A stretch of 64,000 bases of DNA from Photobacterium sp. GB-56 (GCF_003026105.1 NZ_PYNW01000001.1:551255-615254); one strand, 5' to 3'. Positions 9,855 through 19,341 are shown, numbered from the stretch's first letter. The notes: a model not told the origin generated them from the letters alone. Program-made: numbers and translations.

Positions 9855-10430
9855 TTATTTACTGTATCGCTCGCAGGTGATTTTGATTATCTCGGTTACA
9901 ACAGAGCTGGCTGCTTGCAGCGATTTAATCGGCAGATATTCATAAATAGAATGGAAGTTATGTGCCCCAGTGAAAAGGTTAGGGCAAGGTAAGCCTTTTT
10001 GTGACAACACCGCGCCATCATAGCCGCCTCGCATTGGGATCGCGTTCATCTCTATGTTATTGCGTGTGTAAGCTTCTTTGGCAATATCGATAGGGAATCT
10101 CGCTTCACCTTCTAGGCTATTTGCGACATTCTCGTAGCGGTTACCTAATTGAATCGAGATGGTAGATTCACCCCACAATGTTTCCAGCTATCAGCAAGGT
10201 TTTGTAAAAATGCCATGCGATCGCGATAGCCTTGCTGGCTGAAATCACGAATATCAAGTTTTAGTACTGTTTTAGCACTGTTACCTGTCATTTCTTTTAC
10301 CCAGTAATAACCTTCGCGCCCTTCGGTATATTGTGGTGCTTCACCTGCTGGCAACATGCTGATGAATTGATGCGCCATTAATAATGAATTTAGATATTCA
10401 TCGAATAACATTGTGTATCTCGTTTCATAG
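9855..10430 (-). pseudogene. pepT: Peptidase T (pepT) remnant, truncated and frameshifted
   Basis: The minus strand codes for the C-terminal half of a PepT-like tripeptidase in two frames. The upstream piece contains LLMAHQFISMLP, TEGREGYYW and KLDIRDF; the downstream piece contains FPIDIAKEAY, MRGGYDGAVLSQKGLPCPNLFTG and HNFHSIYEY, where the His corresponds to a C-terminal metal ligand of the family. A frameshift lies near 10165-10180, within AAACATTGTGGGG on the minus strand. The N-terminal half with the first zinc ligands is missing, so no active enzyme can be made. Neither fragment has a convincing ribosome site. Confidence 0.85.
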
Positions 10431-10521
10431 CAAGGTATTACGTTGCGAGTAAAAAAAGACCTATATAGTATTTTCACCATTATTTGATCGGATGATTAGC
10501 TGACAACTTTAGGAGTTTTAC

Positions 10522-10887
10522 ATGTCAGAGATGCAAGAAGAGGTAGTGGTTAATCCAACCATGACAGCAAAAGATGAAGCCGCAAAAACAAACGCATTAA
10601 TTGCCTATGGCTTAATGATTCTTGGTTTGTTTACAGGGGTTTTCTGGTTCGTTGGTGCAATTTGGGCAATGGTGAAAAAGGGTGATGCGCAAGGGACTAT
10701 TTTTGCTGATCACTACAGCAATATCACAACAACGTTCTGGTGGGGGTTAGGCTTATCGATTATTTGCGGCATACTAACATTAGTTGTTGTTGGTTATTTA
10801 TTGCTTTTTGCTGTGTGGATTTGGTCTATCTTCCGCGTGGTGAAAGGTTTAGCGAAACTGACTTCAAACAAAGGCTATAACGGCTAA
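10522..10887 (+). CDS. DUF4870-like small membrane protein
   Basis: A 121-residue protein with a polar N-terminus (about 25 residues) and three hydrophobic segments (about 25-50, 70-90 and 90-108), ending in WIWSIFRVVKGLAKL. The layout fits the DUF4870 (Tic20-like fold) family, whose function is not established. A clear AGGAG (10511-10515) lies six bases before ATG 10522. A degenerate copy of the gene lies about 1 kb upstream, beyond the pepT remnant. Confidence 0.75.
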   Translation: MSEMQEEVVVNPTMTAKDEAAKTNALIAYGLMILGLFTGVFWFVGAIWAMVKKGDAQGTIFADHYSNITTTFWWGLGLSIICGILTLVVVGYLLLFAVWIWSIFRVVKGLAKLTSNKGYNG

Positions 10888-10910
10888 CGTTTATGCTTTG
10901 TAGCGTGACG

Positions 10911-10953
10911 AAAAAAAATGCCCTGTACTTGAATAATCAAGAAACAGGGCATT
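10911..10953 (-). terminator. Terminator of the cyo operon
   Basis: Stem AATGCCCTGT / ACAGGGCATT, followed in the minus direction by eight T. It lies between the convergent DUF4870 gene and the last gene of the cyo operon and may serve both. Confidence 0.85.
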
Positions 10954-10973
10954 GATATTGATTATGGCTGTAG

Positions 10974-11471
10974 TTAGTTACTAATCACTTGTCGTGTTGT
11001 TACTAAGCAAAAGTTCGAGAACTGCTCGGTAAGAAACGCTTGTTTGCCTTTGATTTTTTTGCTCTTTAGCACATAGGTATGTTCATTCAGTTTCCCTTCG
11101 AAATCCCATTTGCTAAAAGCTTCATGGCGAGCGTCTGCACAAGACGTTTGCAAAATATAACTTTCAGTGACTGAAGTGTCACATCCACCTTCGATATTTT
11201 TCACACCATGAAAAGTCACATGGCTTTGACGATCACGATAAGTGGTTACCGCCAGTGCATTGAAAAGGTGCACATCATCAGACTTACTCACGTAAGGCAG
11301 CATTCGATGAGGATTATCTTTTAACGAGACTGTTGCCAAATCCCTTAGCTCAGAAGAGCAGGGGATAGCTTGGCTCTCAAGAATACTGTCCATTGATGTT
11401 TTCGCTTGAGCGATATTAAACAAGCTGGGTAACGCGAGCAGCGAACCTAGCACACAAGCAAATAACTTCAT
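10974..11471 (-). CDS. Secreted protein of unknown function, cyo operon
   Basis: A 165-residue protein from ATG 11471, chosen because CGGAG lies seven bases upstream; a TTG at 11489 is less likely. A signal peptide of about 23 residues ends in AQA. The mature part has four cysteines (in IPCSSE, GGCDTS, TSCADA and NFCLVT) that could form disulfides in the periplasm. No family is recognised. It is the last gene of the cyo-SCO-PCuAC transcript, starting 15 bp after the PCuAC stop, so a role in oxidase or copper biogenesis is possible but only inferred from position. Confidence 0.6.
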   Translation of the reverse strand: MKLFACVLGSLLALPSLFNIAQAKTSMDSILESQAIPCSSELRDLATVSLKDNPHRMLPYVSKSDDVHLFNALAVTTYRDRQSHVTFHGVKNIEGGCDTSVTESYILQTSCADARHEAFSKWDFEGKLNEHTYVLKSKKIKGKQAFLTEQFSNFCLVTTRQVISN

Positions 11472-11485
11472 ATTTATACTCCGAA

Positions 11486-11983
11486 TCAATACTTGGTCAT
11501 CGGCATAACAGTGAGTTGCACGTCAAACTTTTCACCGTTGTCAGCAACTAAAGTCACTTTGATTTCTTGGCCTGGCTTTAAAGCTTCTTTAACACCCATA
11601 AACATTAGGTGGTAATCTTTTGGCTTTAGCTCAACAGAACCATTTGCAGGGATCTCAAGAGCATCAACTTTACGCATCGCCATCTGACTATCACGCATAA
11701 ACATACGATGGAACTCTGTGTGTTTTGCGATAGATGAGTTTGCCTCTACAAGGCGGATAGGCTCATCGGTATCGTTGGTGATCTTCATATAACCTGCGCT
11801 AACCTTTACCCCTGGAATAGTGGCTTTAGCACGAGCATTTTCAATCGTAAGGACGTCATTAACGGTTTGTACTTGATGGTATGTCTTCGTGTCAGCCACT
11901 GCAGTGTCATGAGCACTGTGGTCGTGTGCAGAAGCTTGGAATGCAACCAGTGCCAACGCGATCGATAATACGGTCTTTTTCAT
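11486..11983 (-). CDS. PCu(A)C periplasmic copper chaperone
   Basis: Copper(I) carrier of the PCu(A)C family, which delivers copper to haem-copper oxidases. Signal peptide residues 1-19 (cleavage after ASA). A His/Asp-rich N-terminus (HDHSAHD) follows. The family metal motif H-X10-M-X21-H-X-M is exact: H92, M103, H125, M127. Its place directly behind an SCO gene and the oxidase operon supports a role in CuB insertion. Confidence 0.92.
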   Translation of the reverse strand: MKKTVLSIALALVAFQASAHDHSAHDTAVADTKTYHQVQTVNDVLTIENARAKATIPGVKVSAGYMKITNDTDEPIRLVEANSSIAKHTEFHRMFMRDSQMAMRKVDALEIPANGSVELKPKDYHLMFMGVKEALKPGQEIKVTLVADNGEKFDVQLTVMPMTKY

Positions 11984-12000
11984 TATTTTCCCTATAAATT

Positions 12001-12621
12001 TTAGTTTTTAGCAAGCGCGTTGCTATGTGCACGGTCAATACCAGCAGCTAGTTCAATAGGTGTCGTTGTATGGCTCATTGCATCAACCAGCTTTCCTTCT
12101 GGGTTTATAATATAGAAACGAGAAGCGTGGTCTACGGTGTAGCTAAGTTCAGAAGACGCCATATCAACTAAATCAAAGTAAACACCATACTGTTCTGTTA
12201 AAGCGTCTATTTCTTCTTTTGTTCCTGTTAGCCCTTTAATGCGTTTATCAAAATACTTAGCAAACTTGTCAAGAGAATCAAGATCATCACGACCTGGATC
12301 GACACTGATAAAGATACCTTGTACGTTGGCATATTCTTCAGGTGGCAACATAGAAAAAGCTGTCGACATCACGCCCATAGAAGAAGGGCAGACTTCAGCA
12401 CAGTTTAGGAATCCAAAGTAGAGAACGACAGTTTGTCCTTTAAATTGACCAAGGCTGACGGTGCCATCACGGCTATTTAATTGAAATTCACCGCCAAGAT
12501 CTTTCAGTGCTTTCTGTCTATCTCCAATTGGGGTTGTACTGTTAGTTATGTAAAGCGCGAAAATGCCAGCGAGGGCAAGTGCTCCAAGAAGGAGCACAAT
12601 TTTTACAGGGTTTTTCGTCAT
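12001..12621 (-). CDS. SCO1/SenC family copper chaperone / thiol protein
   Basis: Membrane-anchored periplasmic thioredoxin-fold protein of 206 residues that assists assembly of the copper centre of terminal oxidases. N-terminal anchor at residues 8-25. The copper-binding CxxxC is C74-AEV-C78 and the distal His is H165 in VDHASRFY, so all three ligands are present. Its start codon shares one base with the cyoE stop, which points to translational coupling. Confidence 0.93.
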   Translation of the reverse strand: MTKNPVKIVLLLGALALAGIFALYITNSTTPIGDRQKALKDLGGEFQLNSRDGTVSLGQFKGQTVVLYFGFLNCAEVCPSSMGVMSTAFSMLPPEEYANVQGIFISVDPGRDDLDSLDKFAKYFDKRIKGLTGTKEEIDALTEQYGVYFDLVDMASSELSYTVDHASRFYIINPEGKLVDAMSHTTTPIELAAGIDRAHSNALAKN

Positions 12622-13538
12622 TAACTTCGCTCCAGCAGAGTAGAAACTACTGTATTACTAGCTTGATAATTTTCTGATAGGTCTCCCGCTGAAAAGTCGA
12701 GAGAAATAAGTAAACAAAACACCATGATGTTAGCGATTGAGCAAAGTAACATCTGTTTGCCCCATTGCGCATCTGGCACTTTTTGGTAGCCCACTTTGGC
12801 AATATATAACCAGTGAAGACTGACTAAACCCACACCCAGTGCATACCAGCTACCCGCATAACCTAGGTAGTTAAGTGCTAAAGCAGCAACAGCAAAGGCA
12901 ATAATGTAAGCGATGATGTGTAAACGAGCACGTGCGATACCCACTTCTACAGGTAGAACGGGAATAGATGCTGCTTTGTAATCATCAAATCGGTAAATGG
13001 CAATGGCATAAGAATGCGGAAGTTGCCAGATACAGAAAGTAATGAATAAGATTGCAGCGCCTGCATCAAAGTGACCTGTTACTGCGCAATAACCGATAAC
13101 CGGAGGACATGCGCCTGAAAGTCCGCCTATCAATGTGCCGTAAACGGATTTACGCTTGTAATAAAGGCTATATAAACCGACATAAACAACGAACCCGAGC
13201 ACACCAAATTGCAATGCAACCGTTGTTGTAAATTGACTTAGTATATAAAAGCCAGATAAACCTAATACCGTAGCCCAGATAAGCGCATGAGATACTGGTA
13301 TAACATTTTTAACGAGCTCTCGTTCACAGGTGCGTTTCATTAAGCGATCGATATCTTTATCGATCACGTTGTTGAAAACACAGCCAGACGCAACGATTAG
13401 GCTAGTACCCATACAAACAGCAAGTAGTAATAGCCAATCGATATTGCCTTGAGAAGCGAGAAGCACACCACCGATGGCGGCAACTAAGTTGCCGCCGATA
13501 ATACCGGGTTTGGTGATTTTTAGATAAGGTCTATACAT
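12621..13538 (-). CDS. cyoE: Protohaem IX farnesyltransferase (haem O synthase)
   Basis: UbiA-type prenyltransferase that converts haem b to haem O for the bo3 oxidase. Multi-span membrane protein of 305 residues. The first polyprenyl-diphosphate-binding Asp motif is NNVIDKDIDRLMKRT, and a second acidic segment is RFDDYKAASIPVLPV. It is the fifth gene of a canonical cyoABCDE order, 12 bp after cyoD. Confidence 0.95.
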   Translation of the reverse strand: MYRPYLKITKPGIIGGNLVAAIGGVLLASQGNIDWLLLLAVCMGTSLIVASGCVFNNVIDKDIDRLMKRTCERELVKNVIPVSHALIWATVLGLSGFYILSQFTTTVALQFGVLGFVVYVGLYSLYYKRKSVYGTLIGGLSGACPPVIGYCAVTGHFDAGAAILFITFCIWQLPHSYAIAIYRFDDYKAASIPVLPVEVGIARARLHIIAYIIAFAVAALALNYLGYAGSWYALGVGLVSLHWLYIAKVGYQKVPDAQWGKQMLLCSIANIMVFCLLISLDFSAGDLSENYQASNTVVSTLLERS

Positions 13539-13550
13539 CCTGTAACCCTA

Positions 13551-13889
13551 TTAGTGACCCATCAGCATGTTGTGATTTAGGTGTTCCATAATCCACAACG
13601 AACCGATGAGGATAATTGCGACAATTACCACAACAAAAACAGCGGAGGAGGTATTCCACATCTGCTTTGATGAGGTGTTCATATGTAAAAAGTAAACAAG
13701 TTGAACAAAAATTTGCGCGACGGCGAAAACCATGATTACGCCGATAATTAGCGGCTTAGAACCGATTCCAGCCATCACCATAACAAAAGGTACTACAGTT
13801 AAAATGATGGATAGAATCAAGCCATTTAAATACTCTTTTACACTACCGTGAGCCTGTCCACCTTGGCCGTGCTCAGATGAATTAGCCAT
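13551..13889 (-). CDS. cyoD: Cytochrome bo3 ubiquinol oxidase subunit IV
   Basis: Small subunit with three membrane helices (112 residues). The ATG at 13889 overlaps the cyoC stop by one base (TAATG). A longer in-frame ORF reaching 13970 would run inside cyoC and is rejected. The C-terminus has the FVQLVYFLHMNTSS segment typical of CyoD. Confidence 0.93.
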   Translation of the reverse strand: MANSSEHGQGGQAHGSVKEYLNGLILSIILTVVPFVMVMAGIGSKPLIIGVIMVFAVAQIFVQLVYFLHMNTSSKQMWNTSSAVFVVVIVAIILIGSLWIMEHLNHNMLMGH

Positions 13890-14533
13890 TACAATACCCC
13901 CATCAAGTAAACAACGCTGAATACACAGATCCAAATAACATCTAGGAAGTGCCAGAATAAGCTCAGGCAAGCTAGACGCGTCTTATTATCTTCAGAAAAA
14001 CCATCACGCTTGAAGTGGACGAATAGAACAATCATCCAAATCAGGCCAGCAAAGACGTGAAGGCCGTGCGTTGCAACAAGTGCATAAAAAGATGACCAGT
14101 ATGCACTGCTGTGGAAAGTGGCACCTTCATTACTGAAATGCCAGAACTCATAAAGTTCCATTACTAAGAAAGACAGACCAAGCGCAAAGGTAATGCCCAA
14201 CCACTTGAGCATACCTTTCATGTCTTCTTTGTTCGCCTTAAGCATTGCCATGCCAAAAGTGAAACTACTTAGAAGAAGTAGGGCAGTTTCACCAGCAACG
14301 AAAGTTAAGTTGAACAGTTCAGTTGGCTCAATTTGTCCAGCAAAGCTGTTTGAGAAAACGGCAAACACTGCGAAAAGCGTACCGAATAATAAACAGTCAC
14401 TAAGGATATAAATCCAGAAACCAAAGACTGTATCGCCTGCGTAATCATGATGGTCATGATCGTCGTGATCATGACCGCCATGTGACTGAGCAGCGACGTT
14501 TGGTTCAAATGTATGTTTAACTTCTGTAGTCAT
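13889..14533 (-). CDS. cyoC: Cytochrome bo3 ubiquinol oxidase subunit III
   Basis: Five-helix subunit of 214 residues. The N-terminus is His/Asp-rich (HGGHDHDDHDHHDY, about residues 18-31), which could bind metal and is more His-rich than I recall for the enterobacterial protein. The segment FGFWIYILSDCLLFG and the closing WHFLDVIWICVFSVVYL are characteristic of the family. It ends in the one-base overlap with cyoD. Confidence 0.95.
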   Translation of the reverse strand: MTTEVKHTFEPNVAAQSHGGHDHDDHDHHDYAGDTVFGFWIYILSDCLLFGTLFAVFAVFSNSFAGQIEPTELFNLTFVAGETALLLLSSFTFGMAMLKANKEDMKGMLKWLGITFALGLSFLVMELYEFWHFSNEGATFHSSAYWSSFYALVATHGLHVFAGLIWMIVLFVHFKRDGFSEDNKTRLACLSLFWHFLDVIWICVFSVVYLMGVL

Positions 14534-14548
14534 AATTGCTGTCAGTCC

Positions 14549-16639
14549 CTATGCCGTAACAGGTTTTAGGTCAGACGAATCATCTTCATCCTGATCTTCG
14601 TCTTTGTTTTCTTCGCTTGTCGAACCTTGTTCGCCATAAACACGTGCTAGATGTGCACGCTCAATTGCTTCAACTTCAGCAACTTCAACGTAGTAGTCTT
14701 TGTTGCGCTCAAAGCTGTATGCAATCCATGACGCCAAAATACCAACACCGCTAGCGATTACCATCCACCAGATGTGCCATACAAAAGCAAAACCGAGTGT
14801 TAATGCGAATGCGCTGATCACAACACCTGCCCAAGTATTCTTCGGCATATGAATGCGCTTGTAACGTTCAGGCGCTTTGTACGCTAAACCGTTCTCTTTT
14901 GCATAGTGGTGCTCATCACGGTCGTGAATCTTAGGGAGAACTGCGAAGTTGTAGAACGCTGGTGGCGAAGAGGTTGCCCACTCAAGCGTACGTCCATCCC
15001 ATGGGTCACCAGTAAGATCAAGGTTTTGCTTACGGTCACGAATACTTACGTAAACTTGGTAGAACTGAGTCGCAATAGCCGATGCAATGATGAATACACC
15101 AAATGCAGAGATCCAAAGTAGTGGTGCCCATTCTGGATTATCAGCAACATTTAGACGACGTGTCATACCGCTGAAACCTAGAACGTAAATTGGCATGAAG
15201 GTTACAAAGAAACCGATAGTCCAAAGAAGACAAGAAAGCTTGCCTAGTTTTTCGTCTAGCTTGAAACCCGTTGCTTTCGGGAACCAGTAAGTGAAACCTG
15301 CAAAGTAACCGAATAGCGCACCACCGATAATTACGTTATGGAAGTGAGCGATAACGAACAAGCTGTTGTGCAGTACGAAGTTCGCTGCTGGAACTGCAAG
15401 CATTACACCTGTCATACCACCAATTGTGAAGGTAATCAGGAATGCAATTGTCCACCACATGCTCGCTGAAAACTCAACGCGACCTTTGTACATGGTAAAT
15501 AGCCAGTTGAATATCTTAACCCCGGTTGGAATAGAGATAATCATCGTAGCAATACCGAAGAAGGCGTTAACACTTGCCCCTGCACCCATGGTGAAGAAGT
15601 GGTGTAGCCATACCACGAATGACAGAATCATGATAACGGCTGTTGCCCACACAAGTGAGACATAGCCGAATAGACGCTTACGTGAGAATGTCGCTGTGAT
15701 TTCTGAGAAGATACCAAAAGCAGGTAAAATCAGAATGTATACTTCAGGGTGACCCCATGCCCAGATAAGGTTAACGTACATCATTACGTTACCGCCCATA
15801 TCTGTAGTGAAGAAATGGGTGCCAATGTAACGGTCAAGTGTTAATAGCGTTAACGTTACTGTCAGAATTGGGAAAGCCAAAACAATCAGTGCGTTCGCAC
15901 ATAGCGATGTCCATGTAAACACAGGCATTTGCATCAGTTTCATACCTGGTGCACGCATGCGAATAATGGTTACAACGAAGTTAACACCGGTCAGTAGGGT
16001 ACCGATACCAGAGATCTGTAGCGCCCAAAGCCAGTAGTCGACACCTACCCAAGGACTGTATTCCATACCAGATAATGGTGGGTAAGCAAGCCAACCTGTT
16101 GCAGCGAATTCACCGATAAACAGAGACATGTTAATCAGAATTGCACCAACAACAAATAGCCAGAAGCTCAAAGAGTTCAAGAATGGGAAGGCTACGTCAC
16201 GTGCACCAATTTGAAGTGGAACGATGATGTTCATCAGGCCAACCACGAATGGCATGGCAACGAAGAAAATCATGATTACACCATGGGCACTAAAGACTTG
16301 GTCGTAGTGCTCTGGAGGTAAATAACCCGTTCCATTGATGGTTGCTGCTGCTTGCTGGGTTCGCATCATGAAGGCGTCAGCAAAACCACGGAAAAGCATC
16401 ACTGCCGCAACAATGATGTACATGATACCGATTTTCTTATGGTCGACGGAAGTAAACCACTGTTCCCATAAATACTTCCACTTACCGTAGTAAGTGATTG
16501 CAGCCACAAGTGCTAGTCCACCCAAAAGAGCGCCTAGCATAACAGGTAATATGACTGGGTCTGTAAATGGAATTACATCCCAATTTAGTTTGCCGAAGAT
16601 AGGATCCGGATCGGCGTAGACATCGCCTTTATAAGCCAT
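14549..16639 (-). CDS. cyoB: Cytochrome bo3 ubiquinol oxidase subunit I
   Basis: Catalytic haem-copper subunit (696 residues from ATG 16639; GGAG lies upstream). Key features: the [14 protein letters not shown] helix with a haem-b ligand, [17 protein letters not shown] with the CuB His (about H297) and its cross-linked Tyr, the His-His pair in [10 protein letters not shown], and HFHNVI with the ligands for the binuclear centre and low-spin haem. The acidic C-terminal tail ([15 protein letters not shown]) is unusual in its charge. The start overlaps the cyoA stop by 11 bp. Confidence 0.97.
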   Translation of the reverse strand: MAYKGDVYADPDPIFGKLNWDVIPFTDPVILPVMLGALLGGLALVAAITYYGKWKYLWEQWFTSVDHKKIGIMYIIVAAVMLFRGFADAFMMRTQQAAATINGTGYLPPEHYDQVFSAHGVIMIFFVAMPFVVGLMNIIVPLQIGARDVAFPFLNSLSFWLFVVGAILINMSLFIGEFAATGWLAYPPLSGMEYSPWVGVDYWLWALQISGIGTLLTGVNFVVTIIRMRAPGMKLMQMPVFTWTSLCANALIVLAFPILTVTLTLLTLDRYIGTHFFTTDMGGNVMMYVNLIWAWGHPEVYILILPAFGIFSEITATFSRKRLFGYVSLVWATAVIMILSFVVWLHHFFTMGAGASVNAFFGIATMIISIPTGVKIFNWLFTMYKGRVEFSASMWWTIAFLITFTIGGMTGVMLAVPAANFVLHNSLFVIAHFHNVIIGGALFGYFAGFTYWFPKATGFKLDEKLGKLSCLLWTIGFFVTFMPIYVLGFSGMTRRLNVADNPEWAPLLWISAFGVFIIASAIATQFYQVYVSIRDRKQNLDLTGDPWDGRTLEWATSSPPAFYNFAVLPKIHDRDEHHYAKENGLAYKAPERYKRIHMPKNTWAGVVISAFALTLGFAFVWHIWWMVIASGVGILASWIAYSFERNKDYYVEVAEVEAIERAHLARVYGEQGSTSEENKDEDQDEDDSSDLKPVTA

Positions 16640-17516
16640 TTTGGACTCCCGCGTGTTTTTCAATGATATCTTTGAATCGAAGAGGATCGACAGAAGCAAA
16701 ATAAGTCACAGGGTGAGCTGTTTTAATTTGCTCTTTAGCATTGGCTGTCAGTACGTCGTAACTACTGTCGTTCAATACTTTGTCGGATGTTTTTACTTTT
16801 TGAACCCATTGGTCAAAGTCGGCATTGTCTACAGCGTGTGCTTTGAACTTCATGTTGGTAAAACCAAAGCCGCTATAGTTCGCAGAAATGCCACGATAAA
16901 CGCCTTCTTCTTCTGCCATTAGGTGAAGTCTATTTTCCATCCCAGCCATCGCGTACACCTGGCTACCAAGTTGTGGGATGAAGAATGAATTCATCGTGGT
17001 ATCAGATGTAACTAAGAATCTCACTGGGCGGTTTACAGGAAGCGCGATTTCATTAACCGTTGCTATTTGCTGTTCAGGGTAGATAAACAGCCATTTCCAG
17101 TTCATTGCAACAACTTGGATAGTCAACGGTTTTTCTTCAGACGCAATCTCTTTACGCGGGTCGAGAGAATATGAGGTTTGATAAGTGATCCAACCTAGCG
17201 CAAGAATGATTAAACAAGGAACGGCCCACACAATCACTTCGATTTTTGTGGAGTGCTCCCAATTTGGTTTGTATTCCGCATCTTTATTACTGTGACGGTA
17301 TTTATAAGGGAAATACACGGACATCAGCAAAACAGGGACTATAATTATCGCCATCAAAAGTACTGATGTAATGATCAGTGTAGACTGGGCTTGGCCAATC
17401 GAACCTTTTGAATCGAATAGAACCATGTTACTGCTAGTAAATAGAAACGTTAAAAGTGCTACTGATAATATTGCAAGGATCGTTATCCCAACTTTCCTGC
17501 TACGTGTTATCTTCAT
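16629..17516 (-). CDS. cyoA: Cytochrome bo3 ubiquinol oxidase subunit II
   Basis: Subunit II of the quinol oxidase. ATG 17516 is chosen because GGAGG lies four bases upstream. Two N-terminal membrane helices are followed by a periplasmic cupredoxin-like domain. The CuA Cys-rich motif of cytochrome c oxidases is absent: the region reads [13 protein letters not shown], as in CyoA. The operon therefore codes a quinol oxidase and not a cytochrome c oxidase. First gene of an eight-gene minus-strand transcript. Confidence 0.95.
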   Translation of the reverse strand: MKITRSRKVGITILAILSVALLTFLFTSSNMVLFDSKGSIGQAQSTLIITSVLLMAIIIVPVLLMSVYFPYKYRHSNKDAEYKPNWEHSTKIEVIVWAVPCLIILALGWITYQTSYSLDPRKEIASEEKPLTIQVVAMNWKWLFIYPEQQIATVNEIALPVNRPVRFLVTSDTTMNSFFIPQLGSQVYAMAGMENRLHLMAEEEGVYRGISANYSGFGFTNMKFKAHAVDNADFDQWVQKVKTSDKVLNDSSYDVLTANAKEQIKTAHPVTYFASVDPLRFKDIIEKHAGVQNGL

Positions 17517-18245
17517 TTTTCCTCCCTGACCTTGTACTACTTTCATTTAATCCAGTAATGAAAATCAGAAGACTGCTTTAAAAGAATTGTCAAATATTTA
17601 TTATTGATTTGTAATTATTTAACGTGTAAACAAAATTTAGAAATTTGTTATGCGTTATAGATATTAACCGTGTCTGATTTCCTTCTTTTGTTCATAAGGT
17701 TTATGACTGCAATTTAATGGCAAAAGAAAGCAATGTAAAACACATGTTGTATTTTGTTGCAAAATGATGATGTTCGTTGCAAATTTTCACTGATTTCGTA
17801 CAAAAAAACAATGGTGTTGTGTTCAAATTTTAATGAATGTGTACATACATAGCTTAATGATTCGAGTGACTAATATAGGGACTTTTATGTAACTTAAGAA
17901 TTTTGCTTGCATTCTCTTTGGTTATGATTTTCTTAATATTTTATGTTTTAAAGTACGATATGGATCATTTTTGTGAGTCACTTTGTTCCTGATGTTTTTA
18001 TGATTTTCTAACCCAAAATGCTTGGGTGATTAAGATCTCATTTTTTTGTTGCTAATTTAAGTTTTGTTACCAAATCGAAACATTAAAGATGGGGGTTAGT
18101 TTGTTTTAACTTTCTATGTTTTTTTCTTGATTATTGGCTGATTGCACTCTTTAGCTTTAGATAGGTTAGGACTGTCAATGACGATAGAATTGAGAACGAA
18201 TGTTGAATCCAGCAAAATTTATCGATATTCAGAAATGAGTAAAAG
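17517..18245. other. Long leader / intergenic region upstream of cyoA
   Basis: About 730 bp of AT-rich DNA without a credible ORF. It must hold the cyo promoter reading leftward. No regulator site (FNR, ArcA, Fur) could be assigned with confidence by eye. Confidence 0.5.
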
Positions 18246-18573
18246 GCGTGAATCATGGGTATCAGTTAAGACACACCAACATCGATTGAACCGCAATCAA
18301 TGATTAGAATGAATCAAGAGACACTTTATATGGCGGGTGTTCTGATGTTGTTGCTGGAGTACAGATACCCTCCTAGAAATGAAGGATCGGTATGTTTCGC
18401 TAGTGGTGGTTTATGAGCTAAACAGAGAAAATTTAGCGAGTGATTATGCCGCTTTCATGGTTCGGATCTATCAAGCTAACCTGATAGTATAGATGGACGG
18501 TGGACGTTTCCAAACACTGTAAAAACATCCAAGTAAGAGAAAGTAAAAAACCGATCAGTTGATCGGTTTTTAT
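18246..18573 (+). ncRNA. Candidate structured non-coding RNA
   Basis: No ORF, but nested complementary segments: GGGTATC (18257-18263) with GATACCC (18364-18370); inside it CAACATC (18277-18283) with GATGTTG (18344-18350); inside that a hairpin GATTG-AACCG-CAATC (18284-18298). A further pair is TCGCTA (18397-18402) / TAGCGA (18434-18439). The stretch ends in a strong intrinsic terminator. The structure is read by eye, no known RNA family was recognised, and the strand is inferred from the terminator only, which is itself bidirectional. Confidence 0.35.
18545..18573. terminator. Bidirectional terminator (marR-type gene / putative RNA)
   Basis: Stem AAAAACCGATCA / TGATCGGTTTTT with a minimal loop, with A-rich and T-rich flanks. 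It ends the minus-strand MarR gene and possibly a plus-strand RNA. Confidence 0.8.
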
Positions 18574-18600
18574 ATTTTAAATCAATATGATATCTGCGAG

Positions 18601-19104
18601 TTATTCTTCTAATTCGCTTTTGGTTTTTTCTTGCTGAGTAATGCTACCTACTTCAAGTAGAGGAGCGACATCAAGGTGCTCGGCATTCATCATGGTTGAA
18701 ATACGCTGTACTGATGACAGTAACAGTGATTGTTCCCAATCGTCCAATTCTTGGTATTGAGAAATAAAGCTATCTTGTAACGGCAATGGCGCTTTTTCAA
18801 GTAGCGCTAAGCCATCTTCGGTAAGGTGAGCATGCACTTTTCGCTTGTCTAATTGGCTACGCTGACGTACCACTAAACCGCGTTTTTCTAGTCGATCAAG
18901 GATGGTCGTAGCCGTTGCTTGGCTCATATTAGTATTATTAGAAAGCTGACGAATAGTTACTTCTTCACCTGATGCTTTAATCGCTCGCATCAAAACTAAT
19001 TGAGGCCCTGTCAATCCTGCGTTTTTGTTCAATTTTCTTGAATGCAGATCGATAGCGCGAATAATTTGTCGAAGAGCAATCAGTACTTCTTCGTGCTTGT
19101 CCAT
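18601..19104 (-). CDS. MarR-family regulator, CosR-like
   Basis: Winged-helix repressor of 167 residues from ATG 19104 (GGAG upstream). The core TIRQLSNNTNMSQATATTILDRLEKRGLV and the wing RSQLDKRKVHAHLTEDG are typical of the family. From memory, the N-terminus MDKHEEVLIALRQIIRAIDLHSRKL and the whole layout resemble Vibrio CosR/EctR, the salinity-responsive regulator of compatible-solute genes, but no ectoine genes are in the window. It is divergent from the imelysin operon across about 310 bp. Confidence 0.8.
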   Translation of the reverse strand: MDKHEEVLIALRQIIRAIDLHSRKLNKNAGLTGPQLVLMRAIKASGEEVTIRQLSNNTNMSQATATTILDRLEKRGLVVRQRSQLDKRKVHAHLTEDGLALLEKAPLPLQDSFISQYQELDDWEQSLLLSSVQRISTMMNAEHLDVAPLLEVGSITQQEKTKSELEE

Positions 19105-19277
19105 GTAAATCTCCAAATCTTACAGCGGCATATTACGTGTTGAGATTTATCACTGCGGTAATAAATCTCAATGTTGCAATATGTATGATTACGCTAGCTA
19201 TAGCAAAGATTATACGTGAAAAACATCGAGATAATCGTTATATCTGTTCGAGTTATGGTTTTTTTAAAAAATTAAAT

Positions 19278-19296
19278 GCAAATTATTATCATTAAA
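19278..19296 (-). promoter_or_regulatory. Fur-box-like site 1
   Basis: On the minus strand the 19-mer matches the consensus GATAATGATAATCATTATC at 14 positions, with an intact TAATGATAAT core. It lies between the MarR gene and the imelysin operon. Confidence 0.55.
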
Positions 19297-19341
19297 TGCG
19301 GCTGATGTGTTTCAAAATGTTACCAATCTGATATTATTGTA

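Noticed and set aside
9488..10523. 23-bp identical repeat considered as attachment-site duplication
   Set aside because: Similarity continues beyond the 23 bp into both gene copies, which fits gene duplication better than an att site.
13890..13970. 27-residue upstream extension of cyoD
   Set aside because: It lies inside cyoC in another frame; the TAATG overlap gives the natural start.
16629..17516. Reading the operon as an aa3/cytochrome c oxidase
   Set aside because: Subunit II lacks the CuA cysteine motif, and cyoC/cyoD/cyoE order with CyoA-like sequence indicates a bo3 quinol oxidase.
18246..18573. CsrB/CsrC-type sponge RNA
   Set aside because: Too few GGA loop motifs for this family.
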